Shown here: positions 1 to 10,375 of the stretch, one piece after another
How positions within the stretch are numbered: position 1 is the stretch's first letter
How the letters are laid out: each line of letters starts with the position of its first letter
NCBI GenBank assembly: GCA_029706075.1
Contig: JAINUG010000214.1
Coordinates: 333,501-397,500 of the forward strand
From: Aldrovandia affinis
Taxonomy: Eukaryota > Chordata > Actinopteri > Notacanthiformes > Halosauridae
Length of the DNA: 64,000 bases
Direction: 5' to 3'
The notes under the pieces: generated by a model
The model's input: only the letters and a program-made list of their open reading frames with translations
What the model was told of the DNA's origin: nothing
Databases searched by the model: none
Position numbers and translations under genes: made by a program

Positions 1-208
1 AAAACACTAAAAAAACAATACATCAAACTCCACTTTGAGGAAAATTCAGACTGTAAAGGTCGGCTGTGACGCAAACCTGTCACCTTTTCGAAATGTAACG
101 AGCAGCCGTATTAACAGTCAACTGCTTTCGTGCCGCATTGAGGGTTGAGGCAAGCATGATGGTGGGGGAGGAGACAGGATGAAAATATAAAAAAACGTAT
201 ATATATAA
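1..208. other. Unassigned AT-rich sequence
   Basis: No gene or recognisable repeat is seen. The stretch is AT-rich and runs into a short TA-rich segment immediately before the first SINE. Confidence 0.4.
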
Positions 209-605
209 GGGGCCTCGGATAGCGTAGCGGTCTAGCGCACTCGCATTGACTGGTGCTTTGCGAGTGTGAGCTGCCTATTGTGGTCATGGTTCGAAATCCG
301 ACTGCGCCAGACTGACCCTGGTGGGGAGCCCCGATTGGGGGCGGCGTTTGGCTGTCCGCCCCAGGGGGAGGGGAGAGGGTGAGCCGGAATGAACTTGCCA
401 AGAAGCGCGAAAGGGTGTACTCCAGAAAGTAGGGGGATCATCGTCTCGGAGGAGGCGGATCATCGCCGGCCTCTGGGAATGAGCTTGACCCGGAGGACAG
501 ACGGCGAGTTTGTGGGGGGGAGGGCGAAACGAAATAAATATAGAGGGTATAATTGGCTACTAAATTGGGAGAAAAACTGGAAAAAAATCTGAAACAAAAA
601 TAAAT
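209..605 (+). mobile_element. tRNA-derived SINE, family A (subfamily A1), near full length
   Basis: The head GGGGCCTCGGATAGCGTAGC resembles a tRNA with a Pol III A-box, and GGTTCGAAATCC is a good B-box. The body holds the block seen in every family A copy (GGCGG..TTGGCTGTCCGCCCC, then GGAGGCGGATCATCGCCGGC). The 3' end is GTATAATTGGCTACTAAATT, GGGAGAAAAA and an A-rich tail. About fifteen related copies on both strands of this window show it is a dispersed retroposon. It encodes no protein and would depend on a LINE reverse transcriptase. The Repbase name is not known to me. Confidence 0.85.
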
Positions 606-615
606 AAATAATTAA

Positions 616-892
616 TAATAATGAAAAAAACGATATACAGTATATATATATACATGCTATGCAAGTCACCCTGGAATAAAGGAATGTATGGCAATAAGCA
701 GAATACAATGGGTTGCAACTCCAGTGTTATTTACCCAAATTTGTTGTTCAGCCGATTAAAAAAACCCCCAAAAACCCCAATAACAAACAGAAACAGAATG
801 AATGACAGAATTCCCTGCAACGGCCCCTCTGTGTTCTTCCCCCTTCAGGTGTAATCGCGTCCCGCAGGTATATCTGAGCGCTGTTCTCCCAG
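616..892. other. AT-rich spacer
   Basis: There is a short (TA)n stretch and A-rich DNA, with no gene or clear repeat. Confidence 0.4.
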
Positions 893-1099
893 ACACTTCT
901 GACAGCTCTTATCCAGAGCGACTTACACAGTTTACATTTTCTTTACATACAATCCATTTATACAGCTGGATATTTTACTGAAGCAATTCAGGTTAAGTAC
1001 CTTGCTCAAGGGTACAACGGCAGTGCCCCACCTGGGAATTTAACCTGCAACCTCTGAGTTACAAGCGCAGCTCCCTAACCATTACACCACACTGCCAGC
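893..1099 (-). mobile_element. HE1-like tRNA-derived SINE, family C
   Basis: Read on the minus strand it begins with a tRNA-like head (GGCAGTGTGGTGTAATGGTT). The internal core GAGCAAGGTACTTAACCTGA and the tail AAGTCGCTCTGGATAAGAGC are typical of HE1-type SINEs with a LINE2-like 3' end. Similar copies lie near 29.2, 40.7 and 60.7 kb. The tail is slightly shortened. Confidence 0.8.
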
Positions 1100-1348
1100 C
1101 CGCGGAGAGGTGCGGCTTCCTCACCTGCATGTATCCGGGTTAAACAGGAAGTCACAGAAAAACCTTTGGATCAGTGCCCGGGGACCAAACACTCTCACAG
1201 GGCTGTCACAGCCTCTGCACCTGCAGGAAGCTTTGTGTAGGATCCAGGCAGTGAAGGAATATACACACTCATAGAGACATACACACATATCCCTCACACC
1301 ATTTCTCACCCAGTGTTTCTTCATTTTGGTGGCTACCTATACATCAAG

Positions 1349-1880
1349 GAAGTAATCGCGTGAAGAGTGCGCTGTTTTGTAGAGAAGCTGCACGTTGGTG
1401 TTTACCTCCTGCACATTGAGCGACATCACATCCTGGCATGCCTAGTGTAACGGGGGTAGGTCTGCTTGCTGGAGTTTGGACCCGAGGCCCCAGTTGGGCC
1501 ACCCCGCACAACACAAAAAGAGACACAATTAGCCCGCTGAGCTAAAGACTCAGGTCCACAACACAACAAGCGACACAATTATCCCGCAGAGCTAAAGACC
1601 CAGGTCCCCAGCCAAGGAAACGAATCACTCTTATTGCTTGTCAAGGGGTGACGTCACATTCTGTAGTGGATGCTCACGTGTTAAACTCACGTCTCGGAGC
1701 TCCGCCACACTAGCACATGTGATTATGTCCTTATCACTGGAGTGGAACTAGAAAGAGGCTGATGGATGTGGGGGTGGGGGGCGGACAAATATTGTTTGGT
1801 CCCTGAAAGCTGAAAGCATGCTCTTCCAATGCAGCCATAACAAACAGAGGTGCTCAAGTGCTGGTCCTCTTTTCACTAGA
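1349..1880 (+). repeat. Unclassified repeat X, copy 1, split by an insertion
   Basis: Two blocks, about 1349-1445 and 1710-1870, match the continuous sequence at about 5738-6027. Shared strings include CATCACATCCTGGCATGCC, ATGTCCTTATCACTGGAGTG and CTCTTCCAATGC. The class is not recognised and no coding frame is seen. The 264 bp between the blocks is a separate insertion. Confidence 0.7.
1446..1709. mobile_element. 264-bp insertion, TG...CA ends, CTAG target duplication
   Basis: The insert starts TGTAACGGGGGT and ends CTCCGCCACA. It is flanked by CTAG at 1442-1445 and 1710-1713, and the related copy near 5.8 kb lacks it. The TG...CA ends and 4-bp duplication suit a short solo LTR. However, the minus strand carries two near copies of TTAGCTC[A/T]GCGGG, which look like a tRNA A-box, and a B-box-like GGGTCCAAACTCC, so a SINE is also possible. 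It has no coding frame. Confidence 0.55.
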
Positions 1881-3295
1881 TCACTGTCCCTGCCACCGCC
1901 GGTCCCAGAGTAGAGGCTGGTCCCATAGCTGCAGGCAAAATATTTTTCTCTGAAATTGTATTGGTAGAAATAATATTTGAGCATCAATTTATTTGACCAT
2001 TTTTGAGTATAGAATATATCTTGAGATAATTATAAAAACAACAGAACATCTTGCATAAATGTAGTCTTCAAAGATAAAAGGACAGAGTGCATTGCAGTTA
2101 TAAGAGTCCTGACTGATAAGAGGCTGTTGTTAAAAGCACTGAAGCATCAGAGCACTCACCGAGAAGGCCACGTAACAGTTCAGAACCAGAACCCAACCAC
2201 CGTCCTTTTTGTCCTTCCTGAACAGAACTGATACCGTATAGCAAGAAAACACACCTGTGTGGAAGCACCTGCTTTCAATATACAAAAGAATGATGTTTTT
2301 ATTCATGGCGTTGGGTAACGATATCACCTTTGACAACAGTTAATTATGAATTATGAGTTATGAGAATAAAGCGTCATTATTATCCCATCTCGGCTTTTCT
2401 TTCGAAACCTCGTCGCAATCAAAAAAAAAAAAGCATTCAGACACTTCAGACGCGTGCAATTATATCATCGGAAAATGAACGTGATTCTCCTAATCCTGAC
2501 GCAAATCTGAATCTGAGCGGGCATCCACAAACGTATCGTGCTTTGCAGCAAAAAATAAAAAGTAAATTAAAAAAATAACAAAATAATAATAATAATTTTA
2601 ATTTTGACTTGCCAAATTATTATTTCCACCAATGATGAATTTAAAGTTCCGCTATATTACAGTGAAGGACGATCTTGAGATAATTGTGTGTTCAGGGGGT
2701 TTTGTTCCCAACGAATTCATTCAAACAACTCCAGTCTGAATACAAATGAGAGAGTTCCATCCTTCTCCCAAGGCTCGCGTTTGTGCGAAATCAAAAAACA
2801 ACACGACTGTAAATATAGCTGCTCTCCCAAACTCCCAGGACAGCGGCTCAGAGAAGAGGAAGATCTGCTCTGTGACATGTTTTATTCATTTATATAAGAA
2901 ATGAAAAAATGAAAAAAAAGTGTGTACATCCCCGCACAGTGCTACCCCACTGCACTCCGTGCCGTACAAACAAGGGGGGAAAAAACCCAAATGTTTTCTG
3001 GACTTTCTGTTCCTGCCTTCAAAAAGAACCTCAAACAATTTTCAAAAGTGACTTCATTAGCGAAACGGCGGTGGAGAGGTTCATTAAAGGCGAACGCGCC
3101 TGCCGGTAAACACGGTGCCCCGGGCTATGCTGACGGGCAAGCCCTTTTGCTGTGGCCCTGTGTTTGGAGGCACATCCTTCTCCAGATGTAAATACCACAC
3201 CTGCCTGCTCCTCTCCCCAGGGCTTATTTGGACAGAATAATAATTATCTACAACATGCACTCTCCGAAACGTGCATTCCCTAAAACCAGTTGTAT
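1881..3295. other. Unassigned stretch of about 1.4 kb
   Basis: This is mostly AT-rich unique-looking DNA. Short open frames here have no recognisable domain and no supporting splice or codon signal. No repeat family is recognised. Confidence 0.4.
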
Positions 3296-3299
3296 TCAC

Positions 3300-4193
3300 A
3301 CCCCTCTCTCTCTGTTCCCTTTTTCAGGGTACAGCTACCTATCTGCCCCTCTCTCTGTCTCTGTCTGTCTCTCTCCCCCTCTCTCTCTGTTCCCTTTTTC
3401 AGGGTACAGCTACCTATCTGCCCCTCTCTCTGTCTCTGTCTGTCTCTCTCCCCCCTCTCTCTCTCTCTCTCTCTCTCTGTCTCTGTCTGTCTCTCTCCCT
3501 CTCTCTGTCTCTGTCTCTCCCTCTCTCTCTCTCCCTCTCTCTGTCTCTCTCTCTCTCTGTCTGTCTGTCTCTCCCCCCCTCTCTCCCCCTCTTTCTCTCC
3601 CTCTCTCTGTCTCTCTCCCCCTCTCTCTCTCTCTCTCTCTCTGTCTCTGTCTGTCTCTCCCCCCCTCTCTCCCTCTCTCTCTCTCCTCTCTCTGTCTCTG
3701 TCTGTCTCTCTCCCCCTCTCTCCCCCCCTTTCTCTCTCTCTGTCTCTGTCTGTCTCTCTCCCCCTCTCTCCCTCTCTCCCTCTCTCTCTCTCTCCCTCTC
3801 TCTTTCTTTCTCTGTCTGTCTCCCCCTCTCTCCCTCTCTCTCTCTCTCTCTCTGTCTCTGTCTGTCTCTCTCCCCCTTTCTCCCTCCCCCTCTCTGTCTC
3901 TGTCTGTCTCTCTCCCCCCTCTCTCCCTCTCTCTGTCTCTCTCTCCCTCTCTCTCTCTCTGTCTCTGTCTGTCTCTCTCCTCCCTCTCTCCCTCTCTCTG
4001 TCTCTCTCTCCTCTCTCTCTCTCCCTCTCTCTGTCTCTCTCTCCCCCTCTCTCCCTCTCTCTGTCTCTCTCTCCCTCTCTCTCTCTCCCTCTCTTTGTCT
4101 CTGTCTGTCTCTCTCCTCCCTCTCTCCCTCTCTCTGTCTCTCTCTCCCCCTCTCTGTCTCTCTCTGTCTCTCTCTCCCTCTCTCTCTCTCTCT
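3300..4193 (+). repeat. Pyrimidine microsatellite (CTCT/CTGT/CCCT)n, about 0.9 kb
   Basis: This is almost pure C+T, with TCTG interruptions. The first 125 bp contain a direct duplication of a 68-bp unit (TCCCTTTTTCAGGGTACAGC at about 3318 and 3391). Long open frames exist in several phases on both strands (SLSLS or RERE), as expected of a low-complexity tract without stops, and are not genes. Confidence 0.95.
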
Positions 4194-4199
4194 GACGCA

Positions 4200-4592
4200 C
4201 AGAGTGGGGATTTGGGGATATTAAACCTGCTATGCCATGGCCTTCCTAAGTTCCAGAACACCAATTTTGTTTCATGCTGCCTTATGACTGCTAAACATCC
4301 TTTTAAAGGTTTAAAAAAAAAAGCAACACCTTAAAAGCAACAACACCAGCACCAAAGCCTTAATAAAGAATCTGGGGAGTAAAGGAGTGTTGCTAGCATT
4401 GATTCTGCTCCTGAGGTGCACTAACAGAGATGTTAGTCATGTTAGCGATGCGGGCGCACGCCGTGGCTCCCACCACAAGCGCGGCGGTTTGTTACCAAGT
4501 AATTGTTGCTAGGCAACGTCGCTGTAAGCCGGGGTGTTCTAATGCTAGCTGGTCGCAATGGAGGCGAATAATGTAAAGCTAAAAATAAATAA
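4200..4592. other. Unassigned stretch
   Basis: No gene or recognised repeat is seen between the pyrimidine tract and the next SINE. Confidence 0.4.
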
Positions 4593-4597
4593 AAATT

Positions 4598-4932
4598 CGA
4601 CACTGGCACGGCGGCCGGGGTTCGATTCCCCGTCGCGCCCGAGTCGGCTCTGGCCGGGAGTGCCACCGGGGGCGGTGATTGGCTGTCCGCCCCAGGGTGG
4701 GGGGAGGGAAGCTGACAGGACGTTCGCTGCGCACAGGAGAGGCCCTGTAGTACCGGGTTACGGTCGACGGCCTGGCAAGAGCCGTTTCAGAGGAGACGAT
4801 GCTTCGCCTTCGTCACTACCGGTCGCAGGACTACGGCAGCGAACTCACATTACTGGGGGGGATTGACATACAATAGTGGGTGTAATTGGCTACTAAATTG
4901 GGAGAAAATTTGATAAAATCGGAAACAAAATC
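4598..4932 (+). mobile_element. SINE family A (subfamily A2)
   Basis: It has the B-box GGTTCGATTCCC and the body GGCGGTGATTGGCTGTCCGC. The later body TACCGGGTTACGGTCGACGG and TACCGGTCGCAGGACTACGG separates subfamily A2 from A1. The shared tail GTGTAATTGGCTACTAAATT is followed by GGGAGAAAAT. The extreme 5' end is degraded. Confidence 0.8.
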
Positions 4933-4935
4933 TTT

Positions 4936-5643
4936 ACAAAAATTACATTCAATTAAAAAGCAGTTCTTAGGAAAGTCGGGGTGCCATCTTCTGCTTTCTA
5001 GTTCAATCAACTATCTCCGCTGACCCTGAAGGGACTTTCATTTATTTGGACAGAAAACTACAAACTACAAGGTACTTTATAAATTGCTATAGTTAATGGA
5101 TTAAATTATGCACTGATTGTGCACTGATTTATATTTCTACATGTGAACCTTTCTGGAATATGCACATTGGATAAATGGGATACATTTGAACACAAAATTA
5201 GATATGAAAAGTGTTCTGCTGCATGTGATGCACTGTGCCCCTTTAAAGTCTAAACTTAAAAATGTCACCTTTTGTTGCCTAACAGCCTGAGATGAAAACA
5301 TATTAAATCAGACTTCATCCACCTTTATTTCCACATTTTAACGTACAACTTCCAAGCGAAAAAAAGAAATCTCAAAATTTCTGAACATTAATTAAGAAAT
5401 AAAAACTAAAAACTGGAGGGGGCGTAGACTTTGAAGGGGGCACTGTTGACCAAGCAAGTCATAACAGTAAGGGCTGCAGATGCCTTTCGATCAGTTTCCA
5501 GAGACTGAAAACCTGGTGACCCCCCACACACACAACCTCAGAAGAACGTCATGGTCACAGCCCCTGCACCCGCAGGGCCTGCTGAAGGAGGAAACCATCT
5601 GGAAACAAACAGTCAACCGGAAAATTCCCAAACTGCTGACATA
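4936..5643. other. Unassigned stretch
   Basis: AT-rich, with no gene or recognised repeat. It ends where a Tc1-type terminal repeat begins. Confidence 0.4.
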
Positions 5644-5737
5644 CAGTGGGTATAAAATAAAAAAAAGTATTCACCCCCCCTCCCTTTGGCATTTTTTCAC
5701 ATTTTATTTTCTCACTTCATGGAATCAAAATGTATTT
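5644..5737 (+). mobile_element. Terminal fragment of a Tc1-type transposon (family T3)
   Basis: After a TA dinucleotide the sequence begins CAGTGGGTATAAAA and continues with TATTCACCCC and TTTTCACATTTTATTTTCTC. This matches the inverted end of the decayed element at 44254-45368. Only one end remains. Confidence 0.7.
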
Positions 5738-6027
5738 ATGAAGTCATCGCAGGCAGAGTGAGCAGTTTTCCAGAGAGGCTGCATGTCGGTTGTTTACTTC
5801 CTGTACATTCAGCAACATCACATCCTGGCATGCCTGGCACATACAATTATGTCCTTATCACTGGAGTGGAACTAGAAAGAGGATGGAGGGGAGGGAGGGG
5901 GGGGGGGGGTGTGAAATCTTGCTGATACCATCTTTACTGGCCGTTCCGTTGGTCCCTAAAAGCTGAAAGCACGCTCTTCCAATGCGGCCATAACAAACAG
6001 AAGTGCTCGAGTGCCGGTCGCCTTTTT
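5738..6027 (+). repeat. Unclassified repeat X, copy 2 (uninterrupted)
   Basis: This is homologous to the split copy at 1349-1880 and shows its pre-insertion arrangement. A run of about 15 G occurs near 5898-5912, where copy 1 has a shorter G-rich segment. Confidence 0.7.
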
Positions 6028-6042
6028 TTTTTTTTTTTTACA

Positions 6043-6730
6043 GGACTCTCGAACCCGCAGTGCGCGGGAGGTGAAGACACACGGGCTGTATGGCTTGCTA
6101 TTCATTAATTCCCTTTACGACACCTACCGACGTCGCAATCAAACTAATTACAAGGCGTGCGTGTGAACTGCGTTTGCAAGACTCGACCTCCCCCGAGGTA
6201 AAGTTAGCGTTAGCGTTGGCCGTTTCTTTTTTCTTTCTTCCTCTCCTGCGTCCCATTCCGAACAGTCAGTCTTTCATGTGAAGCGTGAGCACTTTGCATT
6301 AAGTGGAGACACTTAGACAAGCTGGAAATGAAGCAAGTGGGGGGGCTGGGAGAGGTCAGCGGATCTAAATGAAAGGCTTGTACTTTGTGTAAGGTCCGCT
6401 GAGCAGTTATTTCCGTATCTTGTTAGCGGCCGTGTTGGACACCGAGGTGACTGACTCGCGAGGAGAAATTAAAAAGCTGTAAATCAGGCCCGCCCCTTCT
6501 TTCATTTCGCTTTCGCTTCGAACGATTCTCCATGGTAACCCTGGCAATACCAAAGCCCATCATATTTTGGGTTAGGAACACTTTTCCCATCTCGTGCTTT
6601 ACTTTGGATACATCGTCTACCTGCCTGTTCACACACACGCACACGCACACACACACACACACACACACATAAATGTAGTGGAGCTATTCTGTAAGTTTGG
6701 AAAAGCTTTCATTTTGTATTTATTTTGACA
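6043..6730. other. Unassigned stretch with an (AC)n microsatellite
   Basis: An (AC)n run lies at about 6632-6670. The rest has no gene or recognised repeat. Confidence 0.45.
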
Positions 6731-6734
6731 TTTT

Positions 6735-7031
6735 CTCTCAAATTTTCGCCCCAATTTAGTAGCCAATTCAACCCTTTTTGATTTGCCCTCCCCTCACAAG
6801 CCCGCCGCCCGTCCTACGGGTCAAGCTAATATCCCCAAGGCCAGCAATGATCAGCCTCCTCCAGGACGGAACTTCCCCCCACCCCCTGGGGCGGACAGCC
6901 AAAAGCTGCCCCCCTGATCGGGTCCCCCGGCCAGAGTCGGACTGGCGCAGTCGGGTTTCTAACCGTGACTACAGTAGGCAGCTTGCAATCCCAGCGGAGT
7001 GCGTTAGACCACTACGCTACCCGGGGGCCCT
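6735..7031 (-). mobile_element. SINE family A (A1-like)
   Basis: On the plus strand it opens with the complement of the tail (CCCCAATTTAGTAGCCAATT). It continues through GGGGCGGACAGCC and ends with the complement of the tRNA head (CACTACGCTACCCGGGGGCC). The B-box is degraded (TCGGGTTTCTAACC). Confidence 0.8.
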
Positions 7032-7311
7032 GGAAGAGCTTTTAATAGGAACTTTATAACTTTCAAAGTTGAGTGCACTGTTTTGTGCTTGTTGAAATAC
7101 CTGCTCACGGAGAAACCTGCCCCGCCTCCTAGAACCAAGCAGCTAATCAGTAATAAGGGCCATTTAAACTTGTGTGAATGATCCACTTCACACCTCGGTT
7201 TCAGCGAGGAACTGTGATTTAGATTAGATTACATTTGATTACATTAGATATATTTATTCTATATTTTGATATTTGATTTATGCTGTGCACAGAAACTTGA
7301 CTTGCATCACC

Positions 7312-7486
7312 CTATGTGTCTCAGTAGGTAGAGCGTGGTTCTGTGTGTCTCAGTAGGTAGAGCGTGGTTCTGTGTGGCTCAGTAGGTAGAGCGTGGTTCT
7401 GTGTGGTCTCAGTAGGTAGAGTGTGGTTCTGTGTGCCTCAGTAGGTAGAGCGTGGTTCTGTGTGGCTCAGTAGGTAGAGCGTGGTT
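7312..7486 (+). repeat. 29-bp tandem array of a SINE A-box segment (6 units)
   Basis: The unit is about TGTGTGGCTCAGTAGGTAGA followed by GCGTGGTTC, repeated six times. It matches the first part of the tRNA-like head of the SINE that follows directly at 7487. The array therefore adds Pol III A-box-like segments upstream of a single B-box. Confidence 0.85.
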
Positions 7487-7624
7487 CTGTGTAGCTCAGT
7501 AGGAAGAGCGCGGTGCTGACAACACTTAGGTTGTGGATTCGATTCCCATTGGGACCACATACAATGAAAATTGTATGCATTCACTGTAAGTCGCTTTGGA
7601 TAAAAGTACCTGCTAAATGACATG
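7487..7624 (+). mobile_element. SINE family D (tRNA head, LINE2-type tail)
   Basis: The head TAGCTCAGTAGGAAGAGCGC is followed by GCTGACAACACTTAGG and the B-box GATTCGATTCCC. The tail GTAAGTCGCTTTGGATAAAA then CTGCTAAATGACAT is the 3' end shared by many fish SINEs and LINE2-group LINEs. Four other copies lie in the window. Confidence 0.9.
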
Positions 7625-7625
7625 T

Positions 7626-9325
7626 TTCTATTTCTATCATCCAACTTGCATGGAGTCGCACATTAAAAAAACAAGATACAACAATGAGCACGCTAGAACA
7701 AAAAGCTGCAAGAAGATAAGCCTATTCAACGGAATATCAGGAGTTTAGTGAATGATTAATTTATAACTGAATTATTATTATTATTAGCAATGTAATTATA
7801 TTATATTTGTATTATTATTTTTATTTATAATTTAAAATGATAAGTAATATGTAGCAGGGCTGGACTGTATGACACGGAGTAAGATGAAACAAGTAATAAG
7901 AACACCGCTAACGCTTATTACATATTTATTACATTGCAGTTACTTAGTAATAACCGGTTGTTACTAAAGTAGTTACAATGTAAATACACAGGTGCATAGG
8001 TTCAACTTAATGTAAAGTGTTAGCAAACATTCAATTACAGATGCACCCGGACCAACACGCCCACGACACAAGGTGGGAACGTACTCTCACGGAGCAACAC
8101 AGTGCTTACGCCGTGCCCGGCGGTGACCAAATTAAGAGGGAAAGAGGGGCTATTGAGAGATAAGTGACTGATAATAGCCTCTTTATCGAAGCCCTGGGAG
8201 CCCAAACGATCATATTCTCTCAGTGAGAATTATCTTCCCGCTGCAGTCAAAGCCTTGACAGTCAATATCCCCCGACTCCCCCTGAATCCCCCCCGAAACC
8301 CACTTCACCAAGCAACTGATTAGACTTGTGCAGTCAATGAAGATAATAAAATAAGTGGAAAATGAACAATTAGACGATAAGAAGCAACGCAGAGACTAAT
8401 GAGACTTTATCAGCCCAGCCAGATGTTTGGGCCTTGTTGGCGGAGGGTGTAAACGCCCTCCCCCATAGGTAACAACGTTTCCCCCCGGTGAGAATATCGA
8501 CAATGATGACACCGCCAAGCGATTCGTTATTGTAAAAATATATCTTTAAAAAAATTGCCTCAGCTCAGCTGAAAAAGGTGTAATATTCGTCCCAGAGTTT
8601 TTAAAGCTCATTAAAAATAAAACCAGTTCTCTCGAGTGTCTTTCTCAAGGTCAAGCTGAAAAAACACACCAGCCTAACAAAATGTGAATTGAGTTTTCTT
8701 GACTGTAACTTTTTTTTTTCTTTCGGATTGAAGGTTCAGTGCACGCTGAGGATAAGACAAATCTTCAGGTTGCCTCGCTCTCGTTTCACGTGTGTGTGTT
8801 TTTTTAGGTGCGATGACGGGGGTTGGGGAAATGAAAAGAAGGCTGTGAGACTGGGATCATATCACAAAACGCAGGTCAGGCTCAGACCTCTCTCTAAAGC
8901 GGAGCGCCGCCATTATGTTCTGCGCTGGTAAAACCGAGCTTTCAGGGACTCTGGGAGAGAAGTGCGGCCTTCAAAAATAAAAGCTTTTTTTTTTTTTTTT
9001 GCGTCGTACATTGAAACCTTGCGGAACCGTAACCCCTTTCTAAAGGCTAATTGAAAAGAGACAGTTCCTTGAGAGGGACAGAAAAGTAGAATATTGTAGC
9101 ACTTCAATTAAAACTGAGGCCCGTCACCAAAAAAATGAATAAAGGAAGCATGCCTGAAACGAAAGTGATAGTTAAAACAAAATACTTTTTTTTTATAATG
9201 GTATGGATAAAACACAAATTCATTAGAACCATGGACCGATCTAAAGTTTAAAGTCAGCCCAAGGAAGGTTTAGAGAAATGTTATTACCTGTTTCTGTGAA
9301 AGGGCTTTGCGAAGGTTCAAAATCA
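7626..9325. other. Unique-looking stretch; candidate conserved element at about 8130-8450
   Basis: No gene is seen. The first 400 bp are AT-rich, with TTA runs. Around 8130-8450 the sequence is non-repetitive, with several AATTA/TAAT-type homeodomain cores and CAGTCAAT motifs, the look of a fish conserved non-coding element. That is inference only. Confidence 0.3.
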
Positions 9326-9329
9326 TTCA

Positions 9330-9612
9330 GAACTGAAGGCTGTGGCTGGGAGTCCTGTCCGGGGCGGTGATTGACTGTCTGCCCCTGTCCGCCGCATGCA
9401 CCGAAAGCTTCTCTGTGTGTACAGAAATCACGGTCGACGGCTAGGCAAGTTCCGTCTCGAAGGAGGTGGTTCGGCGCCTTCGTCACGAATGAAGTCATGG
9501 CTGGCCCCATGATTGCAGATGGCGGGCTCATGTGGGGATAATTGAGTCAATAGAGGGTATAATTGGCCACCAAATGGGGAGAAAAACTGTAAAAAAAATC
9601 GGAAAGAAACTA
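9330..9612 (+). mobile_element. SINE family A (A2-like), 5'-truncated
   Basis: The body GGGGCGGTGATTGACTGTCT, the A2 string CACGGTCGACGGCTAGGCAA and the tail GTATAATTGGCCACCAAATG are present. The tRNA head is lost. Confidence 0.75.
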
Positions 9613-10074
9613 AATTGAATAGTTTTGTTCTATTCAGGGGAGAGATTTTTTGTATGACTGTTTTGAAAGTTTTTTTGAAAGTACAAATTCATTCCAAAAT
9701 ATGGGCATTATTGATTATTTTTGTCGATTTCCGGTGTATTTATTCATAATGAAAAATTGGCTTGTCACCACAGCTTTAACCGCAACACACATCCACAAGC
9801 TTTGAGGGAGTTTTCCTAGACAAACGCTGCGCCATTTTCAAAGGGAACTCGCTGCCTCATGCCGCACTGTTGTTGGCACTACAATGTTTACCCGTGCACC
9901 ACTGCATGATGTGGAGCTCCGCCCTCAGAGACGTTGGATTGGTTTTTAAACGTGTGGGATTTTTTCTCTCTCTCATTGCTTCCTCAGCCCTAGCTATGCT
10001 TGTTGTCGGCCTATCACTGTGAGATAACACCGATAGACTGGGCCCGGGTCTACCAGCACTGTGCAACGGTGATT

Positions 10075-10370
10075 AAGAAAGAAGGGGGGCGGCAATTGGC
10101 TATCCGCCCCAGGGAGGGGGGAGGGATGAAAGCCGATATGAGCGCGCTGCATATAGGAGTGGTCCTGTGTGTTACGGTGACAGGCTTTAGTGTAGGCGGT
10201 TGCCGGCTCGGAGGAGGCGGTGCAGCACTCACTACCGGTCTCAGGACTACGGCAGCGAGTTCTCATACGAGGGAGGGAATAATTGACATGAAAAAGAGAG
10301 AGGGTATAATTGGATCCTAAATTGGGAGAAAAAAACGGGAATAAACAGCAAAAATAGATTTAAAAAAAAA
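10075..10370 (+). mobile_element. SINE family A2, 5'-truncated
   Basis: The body GGGGCGGCAATTGGCTATCC is followed by GTGGTCCTGTGTGTTACGGT, TACCGGTCTCAGGACTACGG and the tail GTATAATTGGATCCTAAATT. A 106-residue open frame crosses it but is only translated SINE. Confidence 0.8.
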
Positions 10371-10375
10371 TTCAG

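Noticed and set aside
3228-4334. Open frames of up to 368 residues on both strands
   Set aside because: They are translations of the CT microsatellite (SLSLS/RERE) in several phases; there is no domain or codon structure.
7490-7560. Genuine tRNA gene
   Set aside because: A- and B-box strings are present, but the cloverleaf is not convincing and the unit continues into a LINE2-type tail, so it is a SINE.
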